A stretch of DNA of 64,000 nucleotides from Anaerophaga thermohalophila DSM 12881 (GCF_000191885.1 NZ_AEWI01000013.1:124001-188000), one strand, 5' to 3'. Shown: positions 38,250 to 47,848, numbered from the stretch's first letter. Made by a program: numbers and translations. Notes: generated from the sequence alone by a model not told the origin.

Positions 38250-40757
38250 CTAAAACAAATCTCTCAGTTTATTCTTAACTTCATCTACTTTCTTTTTCAC
38301 ATCTTCATCTTCCATCAGCTTTTCCACGCCTTTTTCCACTTCGTCCTTAAGCTTTTCTTTTGCCTGATCTTTAAATTCATCATCAAGTTTAAATTTAAGT
38401 TGCGGGTCTTTCACCGTTCCCTGCACCAGTACATCAACCATTACATTATCAACTGATGAAGGAACAGTAGCGCCCAAAAGACCGGCAACATTATTCAACT
38501 CGCTCCTGCTTACGGGCATTTTTATGGTGTAATCAAGACGCTGATCCAATCCCTGGGTACCTGAAATCGTCAACTTTTTCCCGAACAAATTGGTTGTGAA
38601 AGGCTTAACAATCACATTCCCGTTTTCCAGTACAAAATTAACCGACAAATCCTCTGCCCGGGCTTTTCTGTATTTATCGTTTTTAAGCATAGTAGCCAGG
38701 GCATTTTGCACTTTCGCTTCCGAAATTTCCACGCCTTTTGATTTAAGCAGCCCCCCGCCGTTAATTGAACTTAGGATGGGCGACATATCGTTCCCTATCA
38801 GACTATTGAATTTGAGATTGGTGGAAACCGTACCTGAGGCCTTTTTAGCAATGGGCATAATGGAATCTACTATACTGAAAGAATTTACAGCCTGATGGAT
38901 ATCGATGGTTTGGAGTGCCATATCAAAATTGACAAACGGTCGCAAAGTATCTGCCGTGTTGTACTCGCCCGATATAACCATGGAACCGCTCAACATATTG
39001 GATTTCAACCCGTCCAGAATAACTCTGCCGTCAACAATACGTATTTCGCCTTTCACATTGGTTATGGTCAGCTTATCATATATCAGCTTATTGATATTGC
39101 TGTTAAGTGTGAAATTCAGATTTTTGGGAACAACAATCAACTCCATCGCGGTGGTATCTTCTTCTACCTGAGTAGTATCTTCACCGGATAGTTGCATTAG
39201 TTCGTTGACATCTATAAGTCCGGAACCATGGTCGAGTCTTCCCTGTAACACACCGTCTTTAAGAGCATAAGAAAGATAATTTTCCACTTTGCCATTAAGA
39301 TTAAAGTCGCTGCTTCCCAATGAGCTTTGGAATGTAATCAGTTCCATAGTTCGGGGGGTGATTTGTAAATCGGCAGTAGTAATTTTGAAACCTTGCGGCC
39401 AATCTGTCGTCTTAAAGAAGAAATCTTTCATGTTGAATTTCCCGTTGGCCTTAATATCTTCATATTGCTCTTTTTCTACCATGTTGTAATCACCGTCTAC
39501 CGTGAGGTTTAAAGTGATTAGGCCGCGCAATTCCATACTGTCCACAGGAATGGCACTGGTCAGTGATGCCAGGTCAATGGTCCCCTTCATATTGCCTTTA
39601 TAGGTAGCATTAGAGACCGGTGTTTCAACATGAAGAAAAGCATCGAACGGATTGTTACCCAGATTAAAATGAAATTTATTAATATCGATAACGGTGTTGT
39701 CCGCCGTTCCTCCGGGATTATCCACTATAACGTCAATCTGTATGTCATCAACGGATTCAGGCAAATCGGGGTATTGAATGCTTCCGTCATTTACGTTAAG
39801 AACAAGGTTGAAAGCCGGAAGATGATCAGAATCGATGTATCTGCCTTTGGCTATAGCTTCCAGGGTCAGATTGCCATTGGTCTGAAGGTTTTCAAAGTCT
39901 TTTAGATAATTCTCCGGAACCATGGACAGAAGTGTTTTGAAGCTGGTTTCTTTGGCACCGAGCTTCAAATCCATATCATAACCTTCTTCAACCAGTCCAA
40001 AAGTCCCGTCAAAGCCCAGTACCAGCTCATTAAAACGAAATTCGTTCTCTTTGAAGGTAAATGCCATATTCCCGAGATCGGCACCAATGACGGCATCCAG
40101 AGATACAAAAGCATCCTTCACAAATTTTGTTCCTTCCATCTGAAGGTTGAAACGCTGAACAGAAGTGTTGAGGTCAAGATTGGTGGCTTTCTGGGAAAGG
40201 TCACCCTCCATAACTGCGTCAAGATCATCAATGGAAGTAGCTAAAGCCATTGTTTGATCTTCATAAGAAAACGATGCATCACGAATCTCAAACATTTTAA
40301 GCTGCACTGCAAAATCAGAAGCGGCGGTCGTATCTTCTTCAACCTCCTCCACCTCTTCGCTAACAGGCACAATATTCCAGTTTGCCACAGAATCGCGGTT
40401 GACTTTCAGCCATGCTTTCGGACTGTCAAGGAATATCGAATTGATTTGAATAGCATCACCGCTGATGACACTCCATAAATCAACACTAGCGGTAAAAGAA
40501 CCAACATGGAGCAATGTATCTCCTGCAAAAGGTTCTTTATTGACAATGGTGAGCCCATCCAATCCCATTGCAAGATTAGGAAAATGCCTGAACATCGATA
40601 AACTGAACTTATCGAAGGACACTGTGGCGGTAATATTTTCATTGATTACCTCAGTGACTTTTTGCTCTATCTTCCCTTTAAAAAGTGAAGGAATGATCAG
40701 CAAGAGCAACAGAATAAGGACAATTAAGCCCGCTAAAATTTGCAGAAATCGCTTCAT
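38250..40757 (-). CDS. AsmA-family protein
   Basis: 835 residues. It has an N-terminal membrane anchor (FLQILAGLIVLILLLLLIIPSLF), then an AsmA domain (TVSFDKFSLSMFRHFPNLAMG) and long beta-rich repeats typical of bridge-like lipid-transfer proteins. The AsmA C-terminal region (GNVIVKPFTTNLFGKKLTISG, LDYTIKMPVSRSELN) ends with a charged amphipathic helix. The family is linked to outer-membrane lipid transport. It converges on the AddA-like gene, 18 bases apart. Its start codon is the end of a stop-to-start tail. Confidence 0.88.
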   Translation of the reverse strand: MKRFLQILAGLIVLILLLLLIIPSLFKGKIEQKVTEVINENITATVSFDKFSLSMFRHFPNLAMGLDGLTIVNKEPFAGDTLLHVGSFTASVDLWSVISGDAIQINSIFLDSPKAWLKVNRDSVANWNIVPVSEEVEEVEEDTTAASDFAVQLKMFEIRDASFSYEDQTMALATSIDDLDAVMEGDLSQKATNLDLNTSVQRFNLQMEGTKFVKDAFVSLDAVIGADLGNMAFTFKENEFRFNELVLGFDGTFGLVEEGYDMDLKLGAKETSFKTLLSMVPENYLKDFENLQTNGNLTLEAIAKGRYIDSDHLPAFNLVLNVNDGSIQYPDLPESVDDIQIDVIVDNPGGTADNTVIDINKFHFNLGNNPFDAFLHVETPVSNATYKGNMKGTIDLASLTSAIPVDSMELRGLITLNLTVDGDYNMVEKEQYEDIKANGKFNMKDFFFKTTDWPQGFKITTADLQITPRTMELITFQSSLGSSDFNLNGKVENYLSYALKDGVLQGRLDHGSGLIDVNELMQLSGEDTTQVEEDTTAMELIVVPKNLNFTLNSNINKLIYDKLTITNVKGEIRIVDGRVILDGLKSNMLSGSMVISGEYNTADTLRPFVNFDMALQTIDIHQAVNSFSIVDSIMPIAKKASGTVSTNLKFNSLIGNDMSPILSSINGGGLLKSKGVEISEAKVQNALATMLKNDKYRKARAEDLSVNFVLENGNVIVKPFTTNLFGKKLTISGTQGLDQRLDYTIKMPVSRSELNNVAGLLGATVPSSVDNVMVDVLVQGTVKDPQLKFKLDDEFKDQAKEKLKDEVEKGVEKLMEDEDVKKKVDEVKNKLRDLF

Positions 40758-40796
40758 TGGTATAAAATTTATCTAAGTTATTGGTCTGATGCATCT
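40755..40796 (-). repeat. Stop-to-start element tail before asmA
   Basis: Only the tail half is present: on the minus strand GATGCATCAGACCAATAACT then AAATTTTATACCAATGAA, ending at the gene's start codon. The head with its hairpin is missing. Confidence 0.65.
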
Positions 40797-40999
40797 CATT
40801 AACGCAGAGATACCATGACGCAAAGTTTTTATTATTAGAGAGTTGCGATTTGTGATATTAATTGTGTAAACAATTCGGCTTATCGGGACTCATCTATAAA
40901 TCTAACAATCTATTATTCGCAATCAAATTTAAAAAAAAGGAAAGAGATTTATTTGAAATAAATCATTAAAGTTTTCTAATCAATCTTTCGGTCCGTAGA

Positions 41000-42286
41000 T
41001 CAAATGCGTCCGTAGAGGTCATAATCATCAGCGGCAGTAATCCGGACATTATAGAATTGTCCGGTTTTCAGGTTTTCCGAATCCGGAATTAACACTTCAG
41101 GGTCCACCTCGGGTGAGTCAAATTCGGTACGTCCAATGTAAAAACCATCTTCTTTGCGGTCGATTATAACTTTAAGCGTCTGACCAACTTTTTGTTCATT
41201 GAGTTCTCTGCTGATGTTTCTCTGAAGTTCCATTATCCGGTCGGCTCTCTCCTGCTTCAAAGAAGATGGAATATTGTCTTCGTAATTTTTCCAGGCAAAG
41301 GTATCTTCCTCGTGCGAATAGGGGAATACTCCAAGTCGTTCAAATCTCGTAGCACTAATAAATTCAAGAAGTTCCTCAAAATCTTTGGCAGTTTCTCCGG
41401 GGTGACCGGTTATCATTGTTGTCCGGAGATGAATGCCCGGTACCTTTTCCCTCATTTCCCGAATGAGCTGAATGCTTTCCTTTTTAGTAATACCCCGACG
41501 CATTAATTTCAACATATTATCTGAAATGTGTTGCAAAGCGATATCCATATAAGTACATACTTTCGGATTTTGTGCCATAACATCAAGTATATCCTTTGGA
41601 AAACCGGCCGGATAGGCATAATGAAGACGAACCCATTCAATCCCGTCAATTTCAGTAAGTTTTTCGACCAGTGTGGCAAGCCTTCTTTTTTTGTACAAGT
41701 CTGTTCCGTAGTAAGATAAATCCTGGGCAACAACCTGTAATTCTTTCACCCCTTTTGACGCGAGAAAAGAAGCTTCATCCAGTAAATCTTCAATGGTTTT
41801 CGATCTGTGCTTGCCGGTAATAATGGGGATGGCACAATATGAACAAGTCCTGTTACAACCTTCGGATATTTTCAGATAGGCAAAATGACCAGGCGTAGTA
41901 AGCGACCTCTCATTGGTGAGATCGGGTCGGAAAGAGCTCCCCAGGTCGGAAATCAGTTCTTTCCAGTTAAACTTACCGTAAAATTTGTCAACTTCGGGAA
42001 TTTCCTGTCCCATCTGATCGAAATAACGTTCGGACAGGCACCCCATGACAAACAATTTCCTGATTTTTCCTCGTTTCTTAGCTTCAACAAAATCCAGGAT
42101 AGTATCGATGCTCTCTTCCTTGGCATCCCCAATAAAGCCACAGGTGTTGATAACTACAATTTCCCCACGAGGAGTGTCAGGGTCGTGTTCAACAGTAAAG
42201 CCTCCGGCCTCGAACTGTCTGATCAGGAACTCTGAGTCAACAAGATTTTTGGAACATCCAAGTGTAATTACATCAACTCTCTTCAT
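41000..42286 (-). CDS. rimO: Ribosomal protein uS12 methylthiotransferase
   Basis: 428 residues in MTTase order. The N-terminal UPF0004 domain has three cysteines (TLGCSKN, NTCGFI, MGCLSERY). The radical SAM core carries CNRTCSYCAIP, and a C-terminal TRAM domain (about 365-428) follows. GCSKNLVDSE and the length match RimO rather than MiaB. It adds a methylthio group to an aspartate of S12. ftsY lies 39 bases upstream on the same strand. Confidence 0.95.
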   Translation of the reverse strand: MKRVDVITLGCSKNLVDSEFLIRQFEAGGFTVEHDPDTPRGEIVVINTCGFIGDAKEESIDTILDFVEAKKRGKIRKLFVMGCLSERYFDQMGQEIPEVDKFYGKFNWKELISDLGSSFRPDLTNERSLTTPGHFAYLKISEGCNRTCSYCAIPIITGKHRSKTIEDLLDEASFLASKGVKELQVVAQDLSYYGTDLYKKRRLATLVEKLTEIDGIEWVRLHYAYPAGFPKDILDVMAQNPKVCTYMDIALQHISDNMLKLMRRGITKKESIQLIREMREKVPGIHLRTTMITGHPGETAKDFEELLEFISATRFERLGVFPYSHEEDTFAWKNYEDNIPSSLKQERADRIMELQRNISRELNEQKVGQTLKVIIDRKEDGFYIGRTEFDSPEVDPEVLIPDSENLKTGQFYNVRITAADDYDLYGRI

Positions 42287-42325
42287 CGGGTACCGGCTTT
42301 TGTAATGATGCTATTCGTATGATAA

Positions 42326-43276
42326 TCAGCCAAAAAGGGAATCAACAAAAGCCTGACGGTTAAACACCTGCAAATCGTCAACGCCCTCTCCTATGCCGAT
42401 ATATTTGACAGGAATCTTAAATTGGTCGGATACCCCGATGACAACCCCTCCCTTGGCGGTACCGTCAAGTTTGGTAATAGCCAGAGCCGTTACTTCTGTT
42501 GCTTTGGTAAACTGCCTGGCCTGTTCGAAAGCATTCTGACCGGTGGAACCATCCAAAACAAGTAATATTTCGTGAGGTGCATCTGGAACTATTTTCTGCA
42601 TGACCGTCTTCACCTTGGTCAGCTCATTCATCAGGTTTACCTTGTTGTGCAGCCGTCCTGCGGTATCGATAATTACAACATCGGCATCTTTCGCCTTTGC
42701 AGAAGAGAGTGTATCATAGGCAACAGAAGCAGGATCGGAACCCATTTTTTGTTTCACCAACGGTACGTCTACCCGGTCTGCCCATATTTCGAGCTGCTCG
42801 ATGGCTGCAGCGCGAAAAGTATCGGCTGCACCAAGAACCACTTTTTTCCCGGCCGATTTGAATTTATGGGCCAATTTGCCAATAGTAGTGGTCTTTCCTA
42901 CACCGTTTACCCCCACTACCATTATTACATAAGGCTTTTTATCAGGGGGAAGGTCAAAATCACCTGCGTCGCTATTTTCATTTTCAGCAAGAAGGGCTGC
43001 AATTTCTTCACGCAATATTTTATTAAGTTCTCCTGTATTGACATATCTGTCGCGAGCTACACGCTCTTCAATCCGCTCAATAATCCGGATGGTGGTATCT
43101 ACTCCAACGTCGGAAGAAATCAACACCTCTTCCAGGCTGTCCAAAACATCATCATCGACCTTTGTTTTGCCAACAACGGCCCTGGACATTTTTTTAAAAA
43201 CACTCTCCTTTGTTTTTGCCAGTCCTTTGTCCAGATTTTCTTTTTTGGTTTTATTAAAACCGCCGAATATTCCCAT
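42326..43276 (-). CDS. ftsY: Signal recognition particle receptor
   Basis: 316 residues, NG domain only with a short N-terminus and no long acidic A domain. GTPase motifs: GVNGVGKTTTIGKLA, DTFRAAAIEQL, DTAGRL, TKLDGTAKGG, and GIGEGVDDLQVF near the end. It docks SRP-ribosome complexes at the membrane and is probably co-transcribed with rimO. Confidence 0.97.
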   Translation of the reverse strand: MGIFGGFNKTKKENLDKGLAKTKESVFKKMSRAVVGKTKVDDDVLDSLEEVLISSDVGVDTTIRIIERIEERVARDRYVNTGELNKILREEIAALLAENENSDAGDFDLPPDKKPYVIMVVGVNGVGKTTTIGKLAHKFKSAGKKVVLGAADTFRAAAIEQLEIWADRVDVPLVKQKMGSDPASVAYDTLSSAKAKDADVVIIDTAGRLHNKVNLMNELTKVKTVMQKIVPDAPHEILLVLDGSTGQNAFEQARQFTKATEVTALAITKLDGTAKGGVVIGVSDQFKIPVKYIGIGEGVDDLQVFNRQAFVDSLFG

Positions 43277-43709
43277 AATTAAACCAACTTTAAACAGCAG
43301 CCACCTGCCTCACTAAGTGTCTCTGCATGAAGCACCAATTACCACGTCAGGAAAGCTTTTCAGCCGGCACTTTCCATGCAGACATACAACTTATATAATT
43401 TTTTTGCGAATCAAAAGCCACAACAACCCGCCAAACTATTTCAGACAAGTGGTAATTAATCGATTAGATAAACATGCAAGAAAATTACAATCCACTCATA
43501 ATATTACCTTCGCCTCAATGCATTCATGCTTTTTTAACGGCCGGCTATGACCAGGCTCAACTTAACCTGATTTATGCATAAATTTTCTATTGCGAAAACT
43601 TATGAACAAAGCGGGTCGGGTTAAAATTTGAAGAGGCAAAGATAATCAATCCTGCTGAATAAAGTAAAAGTAAATCAGTAAACAGGGACAAGTCACCAGG
43701 GTCCGGGCA
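43277..43709. other. Gap between ftsY and the decarboxylase operon
   Basis: No gene is supported; the 77-codon frame at 43317 has no features. A TATCTTTG box on the minus strand (43644-43637) could be an ftsY promoter with a long leader, but no -33 TTG accompanies it. I expected rpmB, rpmG or a DUF4295-type small gene before ftsY and found none. Confidence 0.4.
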
Positions 43710-44921
43710 TTATCCGAGTATGGATATCAAGACACCGGCAGCAACAGCCGATCCGATAACCCCTGAAATATTGGAGGCCATGCAATATTGAAGCAAATGA
43801 TTACTGCTGTCATGTTTCAGTCCCATTTCATTGGCAACTCTGGAAGCCATCGGAACTGCGCTCAAACCGGTAGCACCCACCAGAGGATTGATCTTTTTCT
43901 TCGACAGCAAATTATAAACCTTAACCGCCAGAATCCCTCCTGCAATAGAGACAGCAAAAGCCAGAAAGCCGCCAACAATGATGCCAAGCGTTTTTAAATC
44001 AAGAAAAACATCGGCTGTCATTGTCGCACCGACAGCAAGGCCAAGAAATATTGTTGCCGTATTCATAATAGGACCTGTCGCAGCATCCGACAGTCTTTGT
44101 GTAATGGTGCCTATCTCCTTTATCAGGTTTCCAAACAACAACATTCCAAGCAAGGGAACAGATGAAGGGACCAGAAAAGCAACTATCACGCCCAATACCA
44201 CAGGGAAAATAATTTTTACCGCTTTAATATTTTTAATCTGATGTTTTGGCGGATACAGTTTGTCCTGCTTTTTCATATTGATCTTAAATTCCTTTTTTGT
44301 CATCAGCCGGTTGGCAACAAGAGGAATAATAACAGGTACAAGCGCCATATAAGAGTAAGCGGCAATGGCTATAGGCCCAAGTAAATGGGGAGCCAGCAAT
44401 ATGGTGGTATAAATGGCCGTCGGTCCGTCGGCACCGCCAATAATCCCCAGAGCTCCTGCTTCTTTTGGGGTAAATCCGAGTGCAATGGCACCGAAAAAAA
44501 CACCAAAAATACCTATCTGAGCCGCAGCGCCAAAAAAGGCTAACCGCAGATTTCTAAGCATTGGACCAAAATCGGTCAATGCCCCCACTCCCATAAAAAT
44601 GATAGGTGGCAAAAAGCCGGTTTTTATCAGAGAATAATAAATGTAGTTCATGATACCGTACTCACTGGCAATCTCAAAAAGATTCATATACCTGTGATCG
44701 GGAAGCGCTACCATATCGGCAGGCACCACTCCCATATTGCCACCCGGCAGGTTGGCCAGGATAATTCCAAAACCTATCGGTACCAATAACAAGGGCTCAT
44801 ACTTTTTTACAATTCCAAGGTAAAGTAAAACCGCTCCTATAACTATCATTAACAAAACACCGGGGCTTTCGATGATTTGCCCCAGTGCTGTCATTTCGTA
44901 TAATTGATTAATAACTTCCAT
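43710..44921 (-). CDS. oadB: Sodium-pumping oxaloacetate decarboxylase beta subunit
   Basis: 403 residues from the ATG at 44921; an upstream GTG-type extension (MIRRNC) is unlikely. Multi-spanning membrane protein with the family's conserved stretches: GVGALTDFGPML, GIIGGADGPTAIYTT (the Asp-containing sodium site), GNLIKEIGTI and the C-terminal GVIGSAVAAGVLIS. It moves Na+ across the inner membrane while the carboxybiotin is decarboxylated. Last gene of the oadG-oadA-bccp-oadB run. Confidence 0.93.
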   Translation of the reverse strand: MEVINQLYEMTALGQIIESPGVLLMIVIGAVLLYLGIVKKYEPLLLVPIGFGIILANLPGGNMGVVPADMVALPDHRYMNLFEIASEYGIMNYIYYSLIKTGFLPPIIFMGVGALTDFGPMLRNLRLAFFGAAAQIGIFGVFFGAIALGFTPKEAGALGIIGGADGPTAIYTTILLAPHLLGPIAIAAYSYMALVPVIIPLVANRLMTKKEFKINMKKQDKLYPPKHQIKNIKAVKIIFPVVLGVIVAFLVPSSVPLLGMLLFGNLIKEIGTITQRLSDAATGPIMNTATIFLGLAVGATMTADVFLDLKTLGIIVGGFLAFAVSIAGGILAVKVYNLLSKKKINPLVGATGLSAVPMASRVANEMGLKHDSSNHLLQYCMASNISGVIGSAVAAGVLISILG

Positions 44922-44991
44922 ACAATTTCTTCGGATCAATAAAAGATCGATTTTGTTGAAAACTCAATAATCCCGAATACTCATTTCGATG

Positions 44992-45348
44992 TCAGCCAAG
45001 CACAACGAGTTCATCGTCTTCCTCAACATCGCTACCGTTTTCTTTGAGTATTTGTTTTATCTCACCACTTTTATCGAAACGGATGGCGTTGTATGTTTTC
45101 ATTGCTTCAACATACCCGAGGATATCTCCTTCCTTGACCTTATCTCCTACTTTAACAGGGGTTTCGCTTGAATCTTTGGTGAAATAGAACTTTCCTTCGA
45201 GTGGAGAAACAACAACTTCACCGTTGACCGAAGTCTGTTGTGATTTCTCACCATTGCCGGATGCTTTCCCGGAAGAATCGGATATCTGAGTGTTGCCTTC
45301 GTAAGAAACCGTTACTTCAAAATCCTCTCCATTTACATTAATGTTCAT
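44992..45348 (-). CDS. Biotin carboxyl carrier protein of the decarboxylase
   Basis: 118 residues. The N-terminal 60 are a short beta segment and a Ser/Gly/Gln-rich linker; residues about 48-118 are a biotinyl domain with the biotinylated lysine in YVEAMKTYNAI. It is separate here, whereas in Klebsiella-type OadA it is the C-terminal domain of the alpha chain. It sits 20 bases after the alpha gene. Confidence 0.92.
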   Translation of the reverse strand: MNINVNGEDFEVTVSYEGNTQISDSSGKASGNGEKSQQTSVNGEVVVSPLEGKFYFTKDSSETPVKVGDKVKEGDILGYVEAMKTYNAIRFDKSGEIKQILKENGSDVEEDDELVVLG

Positions 45349-45368
45349 TTTGGAAGGAGCAAATCCGG

Positions 45369-46877
45369 TTACCGGCGTTGTGCCTGCTTTTTCTCCTTTA
45401 TTGGCTGCTGAAGCTTCAGCCGTTCTTTTTCTTTCAGATCGGCTTCAAATGCTTCTTTGGCCTTACCCGACTTATAGTTGCGGTATTGTTCGGGATGCAT
45501 AGCCAATTCCATAAGCTCTTCATCATCCTGGCCATAATCCCAGCCGTTTTCATCCATTTCTTTCCTGAAATCATCAAGTGCATCCGGATAAAGCTCCTGG
45601 GGATGACCGGTAAAAAATTCTTTTCCTTCGTTTTCGGCAAGTTCAATAATTTCCGGAGCCAGTTTGCCCGGTAGCCGTCCGCTTTTACCAAGGATCATGT
45701 CCCAGATGTTATCCGCGATCATGCTCCAGCGTTTTCCACCCTTCTCGAGTTGGATCACATTCATAAGAGCCAGATTTTTCACATACTGGCTGAATGGTGT
45801 TACCAGAGGCGGATAACCAAGTTTCGGCCAAATGAACTCCACTTCTTCAAAAAGCTTGATCAACAATTCATCCTGGGTAAGCTCCGGCTTGTTATGCTTT
45901 TTCTTCCATTTATTGATAGTGGCCAGGTTGTTTTCCAGATCGGCCATCAGACTGCCCATCATTCCTCCCGGCAATCCGGGTCCGATAAGCAAGGAATTCA
46001 TCAGGCGGTTCCTCGGATTAATATAATACCCCAGAAAGTCGTCAATGAATTCCTGTGTCAGCTTCCTTACTTCCATGTAAGCTTTCATATTTACCTCCGG
46101 TACCTCAAATCCGTCATCCTTAAGCATGGCCTGAATGGTAAGCAAGTCAGCATGTCCTGTTCCCCATGAGAGCGGTTCCATGGCCACATCCACATAATCG
46201 ACGCCGGCACGGGCTACTTCAAGAACAGTGGCAACTGAAAAACCGGGTCCCGAATGCCCGTGATACTCAATGGGAACATCCTTATATTTATTCCGTATTC
46301 CTTTAACAATTTTACCGAGCCAGGCAGGACGGGCAATACCGGCCATGTCTTTGAGACAAATCTCATCGGCTCCGGCTTTAATGAGCTGGTCGGCTAAGTC
46401 GATATAATAATCGACGGTGTGAACCTCCGAATAGGTAAGACTCATTGAAGCCTGGGATATCATCCCTCCTGCTTTGGCATAGTTTATTGAGTCGATTATA
46501 TTTCTCGGATCATTCAACCCGTCAAAAGACCGGGCAATATCTGTACCCTGCTTCTTTTTTACTTTGAACATCAACTTACGAACATCGGCGGGAACCGGAG
46601 ACATGCGGATGCCGTTCAATGCTCTTTCAAGCATGTGTGTCTGTATTCCGGCCTCATTGAAAGGTTTAGTCCAGGCTCTGACAGCCTGATTGGGATTTTC
46701 ACCAAAAAGCAGGTTGATTTGTTCAAACCCGCCTCCATTGGTCTCGATTCGGTCGAAACATCCCATATCAATGATAGGTGGAGCAACTCTTTCGAGTTGA
46801 TCTTTGCGTGGCACATATTTCCCTGATGATTGCCACATGTCACGATATAAAAGAGAAAAACCAATTTTTTTACGCAT
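45369..46877 (-). CDS. Carboxyltransferase (alpha) subunit, OadA/PycB-like
   Basis: 502 residues of the pyruvate carboxylase/OadA carboxyltransferase family: YRDMWQSSGKYVPR, DGLNDPRN, the carboxylated-lysine motif ICLKDMAGIARP, YHGHSGPGFSV for the metal histidines and the PYC_OADA region PPLVTPFSQYV. Compared with Klebsiella OadA the TLRDAHQSL motif reads LLYRDMWQSS and HTHDTSG reads YHGHSGPG. I regard this as the form normal for Bacteroidota. It has no biotin domain and ends in a charged tail. It transfers carboxyl from oxaloacetate (most likely) to the biotin carrier encoded next. Confidence 0.88.
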   Translation of the reverse strand: MRKKIGFSLLYRDMWQSSGKYVPRKDQLERVAPPIIDMGCFDRIETNGGGFEQINLLFGENPNQAVRAWTKPFNEAGIQTHMLERALNGIRMSPVPADVRKLMFKVKKKQGTDIARSFDGLNDPRNIIDSINYAKAGGMISQASMSLTYSEVHTVDYYIDLADQLIKAGADEICLKDMAGIARPAWLGKIVKGIRNKYKDVPIEYHGHSGPGFSVATVLEVARAGVDYVDVAMEPLSWGTGHADLLTIQAMLKDDGFEVPEVNMKAYMEVRKLTQEFIDDFLGYYINPRNRLMNSLLIGPGLPGGMMGSLMADLENNLATINKWKKKHNKPELTQDELLIKLFEEVEFIWPKLGYPPLVTPFSQYVKNLALMNVIQLEKGGKRWSMIADNIWDMILGKSGRLPGKLAPEIIELAENEGKEFFTGHPQELYPDALDDFRKEMDENGWDYGQDDEELMELAMHPEQYRNYKSGKAKEAFEADLKEKERLKLQQPIKEKKQAQRR

Positions 46878-46940
46878 AACTTATATTTTCAATTATTTAT
46901 TGCAGAGTCAGCTCAAGAGATAATTTAAGGGGCAGATTTA

Positions 46941-47034
46941 TCAGTATAAAATTTATTTATTAAGGTCGGATGGAACTCGCATGCAAGAACTTATACATGT
47001 TCTGTAGTGACAAACCTTGTCATGCTCGTTTCAT
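46941..47034 (-). repeat. Stop-to-start element between oadG and oadA
   Basis: On the minus strand ATGAAACGAGCATGACAAGG overlaps the oadG TAA stop (TAATGAAACG), followed by the hairpin TGACAA/TTGTCA, ATGTATAAG, CTTGCATGCGAG, TTCCATCCGACC and tail AATTTTATACTGATAAA. The tail has lost its ATG, and oadA starts about 60 bases further on. Confidence 0.75.
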
Positions 47035-47294
47035 TATTCTTTTTTCCTGATTTCGACTACAGTACCACGACCGCCCGTAACGTGCGTAACTGCAGCAACA
47101 ATGGCAGCAACTTTCGATGCATTCAACCCTCCAGTCGATGTACCTCGGTTTTCCTGCACACCTGAATAGGGAAAAAACCGGTTTACAAAGAGAATTATGC
47201 CATTGCCGATTAGAACTACAAATAATAACACGGCAAAAACCGTTAACATTCCTACACCCAGTAATACCCAGGCCTGATCAAAATAGGCTTCCAT
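47034..47294 (-). CDS. oadG: Oxaloacetate decarboxylase gamma chain
   Basis: 86 residues. One N-terminal membrane span (LLGVGMLTVFAVLLFVVLIGNGIILFVNRFF), a short linker and a C-terminal ASKVAAIVAAVTHVTGGRG segment typical of OadG. It anchors the soluble alpha chain to OadB. First gene of the operon. The stop codon overlaps the head of a stop-to-start element. Confidence 0.9.
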   Translation of the reverse strand: MEAYFDQAWVLLGVGMLTVFAVLLFVVLIGNGIILFVNRFFPYSGVQENRGTSTGGLNASKVAAIVAAVTHVTGGRGTVVEIRKKE

Positions 47295-47704
47295 ATTATA
47301 GTTTCGTTTTCAATTTGAAACAATAACTTGTTTGTTTCATCAAAAATGTTGCAATTATAGTTGATTTTTGTACATTTATTCTCAAAATCGACTTTTTTGA
47401 AGCGTGATTTTCTATAATTCACTCTCTAAAAAATTAATTATCTGGGTAATATAATTTTGATAAAAATGGTAACAAATTAGAGTTTTTTTTCTTTAATTAG
47501 TATCCGTACTGAAAGCACCGTTCGCGGCATGACGATTGCCGTCAAAATCTCATCCCAATATGGCGGGACTTCGTTTTTGGCGGCTTGTGTTACAGAAAAA
47601 GCTTTATCCAGCAGGTGTATGCAATCCTTGGAACCGGCACTTTCTGAACAGGCACACAATTCGTAAAAATTTTTGCGAGTTTATAGACTGACACTAATCA
47701 AGGT
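47295..47704. other. Gap upstream of oadG
   Basis: AT-rich. A 60-codon minus frame (47477-47659) with cysteines near its start is possible but unsupported. No clear TAnnTTTG promoter for oadG was found. Confidence 0.35.
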
Positions 47705-47848
47705 TGAGTGCAGTATAAAAAGCCTTCAAACTGCTGATTTTTACCATTTTTACCCCTGACCCCTAAAGGGGAACTTCTAAAAATCAGCAGTTTGAAAAAG
47801 TCCCCTTTAGGGGATTTAGGGGTCAAAAGGCTTTTTAGACTGCACTCA
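47705..47848. repeat. MITE-2 copy with perfect target duplication
   Basis: 144 bp. The ends are TGAGTGCAGTATAAAAAGCC and, on the other strand, TGAGTGCAGTCTAAAAAGCC. AGGT flanks both sides, a 4-bp target duplication. Inside, two inverted pairs are interleaved: CAAACTGCTGATTTTT pairs with AAAAATCAGCAGTTTG, and ACCCCT...CCCCTAAAGGGGA pairs with TCCCCTTTAGGGG...GGGGT, in the order A-B-A'-B'. No coding capacity. Confidence 0.82.

Noticed and set aside
45369-46877. Divergent OadA motifs as a new enzyme class
   Set aside because: The same altered motifs match my memory of ordinary Bacteroidota homologues, and the operon context (oadG, carrier, oadB) fits oxaloacetate decarboxylase.
47477-47659. 60-codon minus-strand frame with CACSES near its start
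   Set aside because: No homology recognised and no expression signal; left as unsupported.
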